From: Streptomyces griseomycini
GTDB lineage: Bacteria; Actinomycetota; Actinomycetes; Streptomycetales; Streptomycetaceae
Assembly: GCF_014203535.1 (NCBI RefSeq)
Contig: NZ_JACHJI010000007.1
Span: 417,882 to 481,881, forward strand
DNA: 64,000 bases
Direction: 5' to 3'
Positions within the stretch are counted from its first letter, which is position 1. Each line of letters starts with the position of its first letter. A program made the position numbers and the translations under genes. Below are positions 8,383 through 16,284 of this stretch, one piece after another. The notes under the pieces are model-generated. The model was not told where the DNA came from. It searched no databases and worked only from the letters and a program-made list of their open reading frames with translations.

Positions 8383-8506
8383 GCTCTTTCTCCTCCGGGG
8401 CAGTTGCGGCGGGGCGTGCGAGTGAGAGGTGCGCGCGGTCGCACGGGACCGGCGCACGGGTGCCCTCAGCTGGGCGGTGCGGGAATGCGGACGAGGACGT
8501 GTCCGC

Positions 8507-8614
8507 TCAGAACGGTCGACAGAGCATGGCGGCGACACGGCACAGGTCTACTGCCCGCCGCTTCGTGAGATCCGCCTGTCCCCGCGACCGGAGGACGCTC
8601 GTCTGACACTGCAT
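8507..8614 (-). CDS. Cysteine-containing leader peptide upstream of sulfurtransferase
   Basis: A 35-codon ORF starts at ATG on the minus strand and ends 124 nt before the sulfurtransferase start. Its C-terminal part is RRAVDLCRVAAMLCRPF, matching the 'RRxVDLCRVxxxxCRP' pattern of the small leader peptides that actinobacteria place before sulfur and cysteine genes. The two Cys codons near the stop would let ribosome stalling sense cysteinyl-tRNA supply. Control of the downstream genes by attenuation is inferred from position and pattern; I cannot show the alternative RNA structures by eye. Confidence 0.8.
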   Translation of the reverse strand: MQCQTSVLRSRGQADLTKRRAVDLCRVAAMLCRPF

Positions 8615-8811
8615 GGTGCCGATCGTAGGGACGGCAGGGCGGGCGTGTCACCGGCGTGTCGCATGCTGAGACGCGATCGTCCGCCATGCGGGATGAGTGA
8701 GCCGCGGGCCCGGCTCCCGCGGGCCCCGGGCCCGGGTGCGTCCGCCGCCGCAACTGCCCTGCGGACGCCTCCGTCTCGCCTGGCGGACACCACGGCCCGT
8801 CAAACCCTTCC

Positions 8812-9552
8812 CTACCCGACCAGACGGACGTCGGAACCCTTCACCGTGATCTCCACCCCGTCCCGCGCCGCCTCGACCTTGTCCAGCCGGATCCCGCCGG
8901 GCAGGCCGTCGATCCCCTGCTCGAAGTCGATGATCCGCCGCACCCGGGACTCGACGACCTCGACCCCGCCGAACGCGGGCAGCGCGTCCGCCCGCACGCG
9001 CACCGTGTCGCCGTCCACGACCGTCACCGAGCTGAGCACGGAGACCGGCTCGGGCAGCTCGGCGCCGAGCACGGTGGTCTCCACCTCGACCTTGATCTTC
9101 CCGTCGCCGCCGTCGGACAGGCCGACGACCTCGGCCGTGACACCGGGGCCCACCTGCGTGGCCTCGGACTTGGCGGCCCTGAGCAGCTCGTCGTAGGCGA
9201 CGGTCGCGGTGCCGGTGGCGCTGTCGGCGACGGCGGAGCTGTAGTCGCCGGAGAACTCGACGCCCCTCATGTCGGCGCGCAGGTCGTCGATCCGGATCTT
9301 CCGGGCGCCGTCCCCGGTGGGGGCCTCGTACCCCTCGATCCCGACCCGCACCTCGTCGAGGGAGCCGCCGGCGACCTGGGTGAGGAACGGGAAGCCCTCG
9401 ATGGACACGTCGGGGGTGGACGCGAGGCCCTCGGCCGCCTTCAGCCGGTCCGCCGCCTCGCCCTCGGCGAAGTGGACCGCGACGCGGTCCACGATCACGA
9501 AGATCCCGCCCAGTATCACGGCGATGACGAGCAGTATTCGCAGTGCGCGCAT
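8812..9552 (-). CDS. DUF2993 (LmeA-like) membrane-anchored protein
   Basis: The 246-aa protein has one N-terminal transmembrane anchor (LRILLVIAVILGGIFVIVD) and an extracytoplasmic DUF2993 domain. That domain is recognised by VDRVAVHFAEGEAADRLKAAEGL, VSIEGFPFLTQVAGGSLDEVRV and a C-terminal VRRIIDFEQGIDGLPGGIRLDKV. The mycobacterial relative LmeA acts in lipomannan maturation and binds phosphoinositides; whether the Streptomyces protein does so is unknown. ATG at 9552 is chosen over a GTG five codons upstream because only the ATG has a G-rich site at usual spacing. It stands alone on the minus strand. Confidence 0.8.
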   Translation of the reverse strand: MRALRILLVIAVILGGIFVIVDRVAVHFAEGEAADRLKAAEGLASTPDVSIEGFPFLTQVAGGSLDEVRVGIEGYEAPTGDGARKIRIDDLRADMRGVEFSGDYSSAVADSATGTATVAYDELLRAAKSEATQVGPGVTAEVVGLSDGGDGKIKVEVETTVLGAELPEPVSVLSSVTVVDGDTVRVRADALPAFGGVEVVESRVRRIIDFEQGIDGLPGGIRLDKVEAARDGVEITVKGSDVRLVG

Positions 9553-9704
9553 GCGGCGTTTCCCCACCCAGACATGTCCGACGGCATTCCCCGACGACCG
9601 GGCGGCCGTCCAGCGCGAGGGTAACCCCGGGGAGGGCGGGGCCCCGGGGATTGTCGATCACCTGTGACAGGGGCCGCGTCGGCGGGGTGCCGCCGGCGCC
9701 CGCC

Positions 9705-10898
9705 TCAGGCGAACACGCGCCCCAGTACGTACACCGCCGGGGCGGCCGCCGACAGGGGCAGTGCGACGCCCGCCGTGAAGTGGACGAAGCGCGACGGGTA
9801 GTCGTAGCTCGCGACCCGGTGACCGATCAGCGCGCAGACCGCCGCGCCCGCTCCGAGCAGCGCGCCCGAAGCGCCCGTGCCCGTCGCCGCGCCCGCCGCG
9901 AACCCCGCGCCCGCCGCCACGAGCAGCGCGACCACCACCGACGCCGGCGTCGGCAACGGCAGCGCCCGCGCCACCGCCGCCGCGGCCACCGCGACCGCAC
10001 CGACGGTCACCGCGTCCGCGTCCGCCGCCAGGTACCCGCCCGCCGCGATCGCCAGCGCCGCCGCGGCGACCGTCGCCATCAGGCCGTACATCCGCTCGTC
10101 GGGATCCGCGTGCGACCGCAGCTGCAGCACCAGTGACAGCAGCACCCACACGCCCAGTGTCCCCAGGATCGCCGCCGTCGAGCGGTCCGACACCAGCAGT
10201 GCCGCGTCCGCGGCCAGCGCGCCCAGGAACCCCAGTGCGATCCCCTGCCGCGCCGGCCACATCCCGTTCAGCCGGAACCAGCCCGCCGCCGTGACCCCCT
10301 GGAGCACCACCAGCGGCACGAGCAGGGCGTACGTGCCCAGCGCCGCCCCGCCGGCGAGCAGCAGTCCCAGCAGGGCGGTGAGCACCGCCGGCTGCATCCC
10401 GGGCTCGATGATCGGCGACCGCCCCTCGGCGCGGGCGCGCTGGGCATCGGTGACACGCGCGTTCCCGGCCAGCGTGGCCGGCCCGTACGCGGGGCCGTCC
10501 CCGGCCGGGGACGGCGCGGGGGCGGGTGCCGGAGGCGCGGCAGGCCCGGCGGATGCGGCGGGCGCGGGCTCGGGCATGGGTCCGGGCGGCGCCCCGTACG
10601 CCGCCGCCTCGCCGTACCCCGTGTGGCCCACGTACCGCGCGTCGCCCTGCGACGGCATGTACGCCGTCTCCTCCACGGACGGGGCCGCCGGCACCGGCGG
10701 CTGCACCGACGTCTCCCAGGTCTGCCCCTGCCACTGCTGCGTGTACTGCTGGGCGTCGTACGGATCGTCGTACGCCTGCTGCCCGGGCCACGCCTGCGGC
10801 TGAGCCTGCTGCTGCCGGTACGGGTCGTACCCGTCGTTCCCGTGGTACCCGTTGTTCCCGTCGTACGGGTCGTACCCCTGGTACGGCTGGTCGGTCAT
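9705..10898 (-). CDS. Polytopic membrane protein with Gln/Tyr/Pro-rich N-terminus
   Basis: The 397-aa protein has a disordered cytoplasmic N-terminal region of about 165 residues with repeated YDPY/GYDP/QQ motifs and a Pro-Ala stretch. About eight to ten hydrophobic helices follow, from LTALLGLLLAGGAAL to the C-terminus, with no catalytic motif I recognise. Such tails often mediate protein interactions at the membrane, but no function can be assigned. It is 3 nt downstream of the MoaD-like gene and so is probably co-transcribed with it. Confidence 0.7.
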   Translation of the reverse strand: MTDQPYQGYDPYDGNNGYHGNDGYDPYRQQQAQPQAWPGQQAYDDPYDAQQYTQQWQGQTWETSVQPPVPAAPSVEETAYMPSQGDARYVGHTGYGEAAAYGAPPGPMPEPAPAASAGPAAPPAPAPAPSPAGDGPAYGPATLAGNARVTDAQRARAEGRSPIIEPGMQPAVLTALLGLLLAGGAALGTYALLVPLVVLQGVTAAGWFRLNGMWPARQGIALGFLGALAADAALLVSDRSTAAILGTLGVWVLLSLVLQLRSHADPDERMYGLMATVAAAALAIAAGGYLAADADAVTVGAVAVAAAAVARALPLPTPASVVVALLVAAGAGFAAGAATGTGASGALLGAGAAVCALIGHRVASYDYPSRFVHFTAGVALPLSAAAPAVYVLGRVFA

Positions 10899-10901
10899 CG
10901 C

Positions 10902-11156
10902 TCACCCTCCTGCGAACGGCGGGAGCACCTCGACCGTGCCGCCGTCGGCCAGCCGTACCGCCTCATGTGCGCGGGTGCCCACGGGATCACCGTCGACGAG
11001 GAACGAGCACCGCAGCAGGACGCGCGTGAGTTCGCCGGGGTGACGCCCGCGCACCGCGTCGAGCGCTCCGGCGAGCGTGTCCGCCTCGTACGGCTCCTCG
11101 GCCACACCGGCCGCGGCCTTGGCGGCGGCCCAGTACCGCACCGTGACCTTTGCCAT
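10902..11156 (-). CDS. MoaD/ThiS-family ubiquitin-like protein
   Basis: The 84-aa protein has a beta-grasp layout, starts AKVTVRYWAAAKAAAG and ends in VEVLPPFAGG. The C-terminal Gly-Gly is the feature that is adenylated and thiocarboxylated in MoaD and ThiS. It may be a sulfur carrier for molybdopterin or another pathway; no activating enzyme is adjacent, so the partner is unknown. ATG at 11156 is used instead of an upstream in-frame start because it gives the family's normal N-terminus. It precedes the membrane protein gene by 3 nt. Confidence 0.8.
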   Translation of the reverse strand: MAKVTVRYWAAAKAAAGVAEEPYEADTLAGALDAVRGRHPGELTRVLLRCSFLVDGDPVGTRAHEAVRLADGGTVEVLPPFAGG

Positions 11157-11197
11157 CTGCTGGTTCCTCAATCGGTTGACGGTGAACACCGCTCAGG

Positions 11198-12064
11198 CTA
11201 GCCCGCCCGGGTGACCACCCAGTCCCCGATCCGGTGCAGCAGCCCCTCCGGCGCCGCGTTCTCCGCGTGCCCCATGCCGGGCTCGACCCAGAGCTCCCCG
11301 TGCTCACCGGCGGCCGCCGCCAGCGTGCGCGGATGGTCGAGCGGGAAGTACCCGTCGCTGTCGCCGTGCACGATCAGCAGCGGCGTCGGCGCGATCCGCG
11401 GCACCGCCTCGACGGGGGACAGCGGAACCGGGTCCCACTGCCGGTGGTGGATCCGCGTCCGCAGCCCGTACCGCCCCACCAGCCGCCCGGAGGGCCGGGT
11501 CACCAGCCAGTGCAGCCGCCGCATGGGCGCGGTCCCCCGGTAGAACCACCGGGCGGGCGCGCTCACGGACACCACGGCGTCCACCCCCGCGTCACGGTGG
11601 AGCGCCGCGTGCCGCAACACCACCGAGCCCCCCATCGAGAACCCGACGGTGGCCACGCGCGCGTGCCCCAGTTCCCGCGCCCACGACACCGCCGCCGCCA
11701 GGTCCAGCACCTCCCGGTCCCCGACCGTGGAGCGTCCGCCCGACGCGCCGTGCCCGCGGAAGGAGAACGTCACCACGGCCCCGTGCCGCGCGAACGCCCG
11801 CGCCGCCCGCCGCACGTGCGGCCGGTCCGCGTCCCCCGTGAAGCCGTGGGCGATCACGAACACCGGATCGCGGGAAGCGGCCCGGGAACTTCCGCGCGCG
11901 GCGGTTCCCGGGTCGTACACGGAATCGATCCGCACGCCGTCCGCGGTGCGCAGGAACGTCCGCAAAGGAGTGCCGTCGTTCGTCACGCCGCGCGCCGCGT
12001 CACGCGTCTCGGAATACGGACGGAAGGTGGATCGCCCCACATGACCTGCCGGACCGGTGCTCAT
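11198..12064 (-). CDS. Alpha/beta hydrolase
   Basis: The 288-aa protein is a classical alpha/beta hydrolase. It shows an oxyanion-hole HGFTGD (about residues 75-80), the nucleophile elbow GFSMGG (about 131-136), an acid in HGDSDGYFP (about 235-243) and the catalytic His in MGHAENA near the C-terminus. The lipase/esterase or thioesterase substrate is not identifiable. The ATG giving MSTGPAGHVG sits at the edge of the divergent 255-nt region shared with glnR. No signal peptide is seen, so it is probably cytosolic. Confidence 0.8.
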   Translation of the reverse strand: MSTGPAGHVGRSTFRPYSETRDAARGVTNDGTPLRTFLRTADGVRIDSVYDPGTAARGSSRAASRDPVFVIAHGFTGDADRPHVRRAARAFARHGAVVTFSFRGHGASGGRSTVGDREVLDLAAAVSWARELGHARVATVGFSMGGSVVLRHAALHRDAGVDAVVSVSAPARWFYRGTAPMRRLHWLVTRPSGRLVGRYGLRTRIHHRQWDPVPLSPVEAVPRIAPTPLLIVHGDSDGYFPLDHPRTLAAAAGEHGELWVEPGMGHAENAAPEGLLHRIGDWVVTRAG

Positions 12065-12319
12065 GTCGGCTATTCTGCTGCGGAGAGGACTCGGGCAGCG
12101 AAGCCCCCGGGTCCTTTCGTGCTTTCGGAAGCGTTGTATACGACGCGGGGAACCGCCGGTGTACGGGCCGTCGATCGCACGCAGCAGTGCCGTAAACGTC
12201 CTCGCAGGGACCGAGGAGGAACCAGACGTTATGGGCGAGCGAACCGTGCACGAACGAAAGACGGCCCCGACCCGGGCGACCCCGGTCCGGGCGACCCCCA
12301 TCCGGGCGGGGGAGGCGCG

Positions 12320-13099
12320 ATGAGTTCACTGCTGCTCCTGACCAACGCCCTCCAGCCGTCGACGGAGGTGCTCCCCGCCCTCGGCCTGCTGCTGCACAAC
12401 GTGCGCGTGGCCCCCGCGGAGGGCCCGGCCCTCGTCGACACCCCCGGCGCGGACGTCATCCTCGTCGACGGCCGGCGCGACCTCCCGCAGGTCCGCAGCC
12501 TGTGCCAGCTGCTGCGCTCCACCGGCCCCGGCTGCCCCCTCGTGCTCGTGGTGACCGAGGGCGGCCTGGCCGCCGTCACCGCGGACTGGGGCATCGACGA
12601 CGTCCTGCTGGACACCGCGGGACCGGCCGAGGTCGAGGCGCGGCTGCGGCTGGCCATGGGCCGTCAGCAGATCGTCAACGACGACTCCCCGATGGAGATC
12701 CGCAACGGCGACCTGTCGGTGGACGAGGCGACGTACAGCGCCAAGCTCAAGGGCCGCGTCCTCGACCTCACCTTCAAGGAGTTCGAGCTGCTGAAGTACC
12801 TCGCGCAGCACCCGGGCCGGGTCTTCACCCGCGCCCAGCTGCTGCAGGAGGTCTGGGGCTACGACTACTTCGGCGGCACCCGCACGGTCGACGTCCACGT
12901 GCGGCGGCTGCGCGCGAAGCTCGGCCCCGAGCACGAGTCGCTGATCGGCACCGTCCGGAACGTCGGTTATCGATTCGTTACGCCGGAGAAGGTGGAGCGC
13001 GCCGCCGAGGAGGCCAAGAACAAGGCCGACCGGCAAAAGGCGTCGGATGCGGACGAGACGACCGCGCGGGGTGGCGCCGAGGCGCGGGCGAAGGCGTGA
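12320..13099 (+). CDS. glnR: GlnR, global nitrogen regulator (OmpR-type orphan)
   Basis: The 259-aa protein has an atypical receiver domain (about residues 1-115) with the conserved Asp50 in VILVDGRR, and lacks the full acidic pocket of phosphorylated regulators. A winged-helix OmpR DNA-binding domain (about 125-225) follows with EFELLKYLAQHPGRVFTRAQLL and RTVDVHVRRLRAKLG. A basic/Ala tail completes it. It matches Streptomyces GlnR, which activates or represses glnA, amtB, nirB and other nitrogen genes. There is no adjacent kinase, as known for GlnR. ATG is preceded by GGGGGAGG. The 255-nt upstream region, shared with the divergent hydrolase, should hold its promoter. Confidence 0.95.
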   Translation: MSSLLLLTNALQPSTEVLPALGLLLHNVRVAPAEGPALVDTPGADVILVDGRRDLPQVRSLCQLLRSTGPGCPLVLVVTEGGLAAVTADWGIDDVLLDTAGPAEVEARLRLAMGRQQIVNDDSPMEIRNGDLSVDEATYSAKLKGRVLDLTFKEFELLKYLAQHPGRVFTRAQLLQEVWGYDYFGGTRTVDVHVRRLRAKLGPEHESLIGTVRNVGYRFVTPEKVERAAEEAKNKADRQKASDADETTARGGAEARAKA

Positions 13100-13107
13100 A
13101 AGGCGCA

Positions 13108-13134
13108 CGCATGAGCGTTGCGATCGCACATGCG
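13108..13134. promoter_or_regulatory. Nested inverted repeat between glnR and lacI-type gene
   Basis: CGCATG and CATGCG flank a perfect 10-nt palindrome TGCGATCGCA, all within the 107-nt gap between glnR and the LacI-family gene. LacI-family operators are usually CG-centred palindromes of this kind, so autoregulation of the downstream gene is possible; alternatively the outer arms form a weak glnR terminator. Confidence 0.4.
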
Positions 13135-13206
13135 AGCCCTTTCCGTGCCGCACAGGACTTCCTTTACGCCCTGCCCGGAGCGGGTATATCCGCGTAGACT
13201 CCGCGC

Positions 13207-14229
13207 GTGGCCAAGGTAACCAGGGATGACGTGGCGCGGCTGGCGGGGACGTCCACCGCCGTGGTCAGCTACGTCATCAACAACGGACCCCGGCCGGTCG
13301 CCCCGGCCACGCGCGAGCGCGTGCTCGCCGCGATCAAGGAGCTGGGGTACCGGCCCGACCGCGTCGCCCAGGCGATGGCGTCGCGGCGCACGGACCTCAT
13401 AGGCCTGATCATCCCGGACGCGCGCCAGCCCTTCTTCGGCGAGATGGCGCACGCGGTCGAACAGGCCGCGTCCGAGCGCGGGAAGATGGTGCTCGTCGGC
13501 AACACCGACTACATCGGCGAGCGCGAGGTCCACTACCTGCGCGCGTTCCTGGGGATGCGCGTCTCCGGGCTGATCCTGGTCAGCCACGCGCTCAACGACC
13601 TGGCCGCCGCGGAGATCGAGGCCTGGGACGCCCGGGTGGTCCTGCTGCACGAGCGCCCCGAGGCGATCGACGACGTCGCCGTCGTCACCGACGACCTCGG
13701 CGGCGCCCAGCTCGCCGTGCGCCACCTGCTGGAGCACGGCTACGAGTACGTCGCCTGCGTCGGCGGCACCGCGGAGACCCCCGCCGTCGGCGACCCGGTC
13801 TCCGACCACGTCGAGGGCTGGCGGCGCGCGATGGAGGAGGCCGGCATCCCGACCGAGGGCCGGCTCTTCGAGGCCCCGTACAACCGCTACGACGCCTACC
13901 GCGTCGGCCTCGGGATCCTGTCCGGGCCGGACCGCCCGCCCGCGGTCTTCTGCTCCACCGACGACCAGGCGATCGGCCTGCTGCGCGCGGCGCGCGAACT
14001 GCGCATCGACGTGCCCGGCGAGCTCGCGGTCGCCGGCTTCGACGACATCAAGGAGGCGGCGCTCACCGACCCGCCCCTGACCACGGTCGCCTCGGACCGC
14101 TCGGCGATGGCCCGCGCGGCGCTGGACCTCGTCCTCGACGACGGCCTGCGGGTGGCCGGCTCGCGCCGCGAACGCCTGAAGGTGTTCCCGTCCCGGCTGG
14201 TGGTGCGCCACTCCTGCGGCTGCGCGTAG
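13207..14229 (+). CDS. LacI-family transcriptional regulator
   Basis: The 340-aa protein has the LacI N-terminal HTH (VTRDDVARLAGTSTAVVSYVINNG, about residues 4-27), the hinge helix (YRPDRVAQAMASRRT) and a periplasmic-binding-protein-like effector domain that begins LIGLIIPDARQPFF. The C-terminus is unusual in ending HSCGCA with two cysteines. GTG at 13207 directly gives the conserved MAKVTRDDVA start. No sugar operon is adjacent, so effector and targets are unknown. Confidence 0.88.
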   Translation: MAKVTRDDVARLAGTSTAVVSYVINNGPRPVAPATRERVLAAIKELGYRPDRVAQAMASRRTDLIGLIIPDARQPFFGEMAHAVEQAASERGKMVLVGNTDYIGEREVHYLRAFLGMRVSGLILVSHALNDLAAAEIEAWDARVVLLHERPEAIDDVAVVTDDLGGAQLAVRHLLEHGYEYVACVGGTAETPAVGDPVSDHVEGWRRAMEEAGIPTEGRLFEAPYNRYDAYRVGLGILSGPDRPPAVFCSTDDQAIGLLRAARELRIDVPGELAVAGFDDIKEAALTDPPLTTVASDRSAMARAALDLVLDDGLRVAGSRRERLKVFPSRLVVRHSCGCA

Positions 14230-14324
14230 CCGCACCGCCGGCAGCGGTCCCCGTCCGTCGGCAGTGGTCCTCCGCCGGTCGGCGGTGGCCCTTTACATCG
14301 GGCATACGAGCTTCTGCCGGGCTT

Positions 14325-14351
14325 TTCAGCGAGCACTCAGGATGCTCTCAT
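14325..14351 (+). promoter_or_regulatory. Three 11-nt-spaced direct repeats upstream of protease gene
   Basis: TTCAG, CTCAG and CTCAT occur at 14325, 14336 and 14347, exactly 11 nt apart, ending 23 nt before the protease start codon. One-turn spacing of short direct repeats is the usual operator layout of OmpR/PhoB-type regulators, and an OmpR-type regulator gene follows the protease. Binding by that regulator is inferred. Confidence 0.5.
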
Positions 14352-14374
14352 CGTCGGGCCCGAGGCTCGTAGCC

Positions 14375-15367
14375 ATGACCGAGAGCTTCCACCGCGGCGA
14401 CGCGTACGAGACCCCCCACCAGGTGAACCCCGAGCAGGTGGACCCCGAGTGGCCGCCCCCGCCGGCGTACGCTCCCGCGCAGCCCCCGAAGCGGAAGCGC
14501 ACCCGCGGGCCGGCCGCGCTGCTCGCCGCCGTGGCGATCGTCGCGGCGGCCGTGGGCGGCGGCACCGCCTACGGCGTGCAGGAGCTGGTCGGCAACGGCA
14601 CCGTCGCCGCCTCGAGCGCCACCGGCACCACCGTGGTGCCGGCCGGTCAGAAGGGCACGGTGTCCGGCGTCGCCGAGGCGGTCAGCCCGAGCACCGTCGA
14701 GATCGAGGCCACCTCCAACGCGGGGTCCTCGACCGGCTCCGGCGTGATCATCACGGAGGACGGCGAGATCATCACCAACAACCACGTCGTCGCCGGCGCC
14801 TCGTCGATCAAGGTGCGGACCGACGACGGCGAGACGTACACCGCACAGGTCGTCGGCACCGACAGCTCGAAGGACCTGGCGCTGGTCAAGCTGGAGGACG
14901 CGTCCGGCCTGAAGGCGGCCACCCTCGGGGACTCCGACGGGGTGCGGGTCGGCGACCAGGTCGTGGCGATCGGCTCGCCCGAGGGCCTGACCGGCACGGT
15001 GACCAGCGGCATCGTCTCGGCGCTCGACCGCGACGTGACCGTCTCGACGGACGAGGGCCAGGGGCAGCAGCAGGGGCAGCAGGGCGGCGGCTGGCCGTTC
15101 GAGTTCGGCGGCCGGGAGTTCAACGGCGACACGGGCGGGTCCACGACCACCTACAAGGCGATCCAGACCGACGCGTCCCTGAACCCCGGCAACTCCGGAG
15201 GCGCGCTGATCGACATGAACGGCAACGTCATCGGCGTCAACTCCGCGATGTACGCGCCGAGCGGCGCGGACACGTCCGACGCGGGCAGCGTGGGCCTGGG
15301 CTTCGCCATCCCGATCGACACGGTCAAGGCGGACCTGCCGACGCTGCGGGCCGGCGCGACCGGCTGA
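14375..15367 (+). CDS. Membrane-anchored HtrA/PepD-like trypsin-fold serine protease without PDZ domain
   Basis: The 330-aa protein has a Pro-rich cytoplasmic N-terminus, one transmembrane helix (about residues 46-68) and an extracytoplasmic trypsin-like domain. The catalytic triad is H137 (NNHVV), D167 (KDLAL) and S274 (NPGNSGGAL). A Gln/Gly-rich loop (about 227-240) interrupts the domain. The protein stops about 40 residues after the active serine region, so the PDZ domain typical of DegP and PepD is absent. It lies directly upstream of an MprAB-like pair, mirroring the mprA-mprB-pepD arrangement of mycobacteria, which suggests a cell-envelope stress role. Confidence 0.85.
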   Translation: MTESFHRGDAYETPHQVNPEQVDPEWPPPPAYAPAQPPKRKRTRGPAALLAAVAIVAAAVGGGTAYGVQELVGNGTVAASSATGTTVVPAGQKGTVSGVAEAVSPSTVEIEATSNAGSSTGSGVIITEDGEIITNNHVVAGASSIKVRTDDGETYTAQVVGTDSSKDLALVKLEDASGLKAATLGDSDGVRVGDQVVAIGSPEGLTGTVTSGIVSALDRDVTVSTDEGQGQQQGQQGGGWPFEFGGREFNGDTGGSTTTYKAIQTDASLNPGNSGGALIDMNGNVIGVNSAMYAPSGADTSDAGSVGLGFAIPIDTVKADLPTLRAGATG

Positions 15368-15478
15368 TCCCCCGGTGATCGTTCCTTTCCGCGCCCACCG
15401 GGAATCGTGCGAGGCTGAAGACCCGAGCCCCCGGCCGAGCACCTCGCAGACCCCCGCAGACGGAGGAACCCCGAGCCC

Positions 15479-16219
15479 ATGAGCCCCCTCCCCGCAGAAG
15501 GCGACCGTGACCCCCAGCGCATCCTGATCGTCGACGACGAGCCGGCGGTGCGCGAAGCGCTCCAGCGCAGCCTGGCCTTCGAGGGGTACGACACCGAGGT
15601 CGCCGTGGACGGCGCGGACGCCCTGGAGAAGGCGGCGGCCCACCGGCCCGACCTGGTCGTCCTCGACATCCAGATGCCCCGCATGGACGGCCTCACCGCC
15701 GCCCGCCGCATCCGCGCCACCGGCGACACGACCCCCATCCTGATGCTGACGGCGCGGGACACGGTCGGCGACCGGGTGACGGGGCTGGACGCCGGGGCGG
15801 ACGACTACCTGGTGAAGCCGTTCGAGCTGGACGAGCTGTTCGCCCGTATCCGCGCGCTGCTGCGCCGCAGCTCGTACGCGGCGGCCGTGGCCGCCTCCGC
15901 CGAGTCGGACGACGTCCTCGCCTTCGGCGACCTGAGCATGAACCTGGCCACGCGGGAGGTCGTGCGGGGCGGGCGCCCGGTGGAGCTGACCCGTACGGAG
16001 TTCACCCTGCTGGAGATGTTCATGGCGCACCCGCGCCAGGTGCTCACGCGGGAGCAGATCCTGAAGGCGGTGTGGGGCTTCGACTTCGAGCCCTCGTCGA
16101 ACTCCCTGGACGTGTACGTGATGTACCTGCGCCGCAAGACCGAGGCGGGCGGCGAGCCGCGCCTGGTGCACACGGTGCGGGGCGTGGGCTACGTGCTGCG
16201 GCAGGGCGGCGCGGAGTGA
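15479..16219 (+). CDS. OmpR-family response regulator (MprA-like)
   Basis: The 246-aa protein has a canonical receiver domain: acidic pair VDDE (about residues 18-21), phospho-acceptor Asp in LVVLDIQMP (about 61-69), and Lys in DYLVKPF (about 107-113). A winged-helix effector domain follows with TRTEFTLLEMFMAHPRQVLTREQIL and SSNSLDVYVMYLRRK. The family and context (protease upstream, kinase downstream) resemble mycobacterial MprA, which responds to envelope stress. ATG is preceded by GGAGGAAC. It is separated from the kinase by a run of short repeats containing several potential start signals. Confidence 0.88.
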   Translation: MSPLPAEGDRDPQRILIVDDEPAVREALQRSLAFEGYDTEVAVDGADALEKAAAHRPDLVVLDIQMPRMDGLTAARRIRATGDTTPILMLTARDTVGDRVTGLDAGADDYLVKPFELDELFARIRALLRRSSYAAAVAASAESDDVLAFGDLSMNLATREVVRGGRPVELTRTEFTLLEMFMAHPRQVLTREQILKAVWGFDFEPSSNSLDVYVMYLRRKTEAGGEPRLVHTVRGVGYVLRQGGAE

Positions 16220-16284
16220 GGACGGCGGAACGAGGACCGGCGGAGTGAAGGCAGCGGAATGAGGACGGCGGAGTGAGGAAGCCG
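16213..16284 (+). repeat. Five imperfect ~14-nt tandem repeats at the regulator-kinase junction
   Basis: Units of the form GGAGTGAGGACGGC (with variants GGAACGAGGACCGGC, GGAGTGAAGGCAGC, GGAATGAGGACGGC, GGAGTGAGGAAGCC) follow each other from the end of the response regulator into the kinase start. Each unit contains a GAGGA-like ribosome site and a GTG or ATG/TGA overlap, so unit number would alter kinase translation starts. Confidence 0.75.

Noticed and set aside
8466..8753. 95-codon minus-strand frame MRRRTHPGPG...
   Set aside because: Overlaps the leader peptide in another frame, has no ribosome site and only Pro/Arg-rich content; the 35-aa leader ORF is the better reading.
12000..12329. 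109-codon minus-strand frame opposite the glnR promoter region
   Set aside because: No ribosome site or conserved features, and it would overlap the start regions of both flanking genes.
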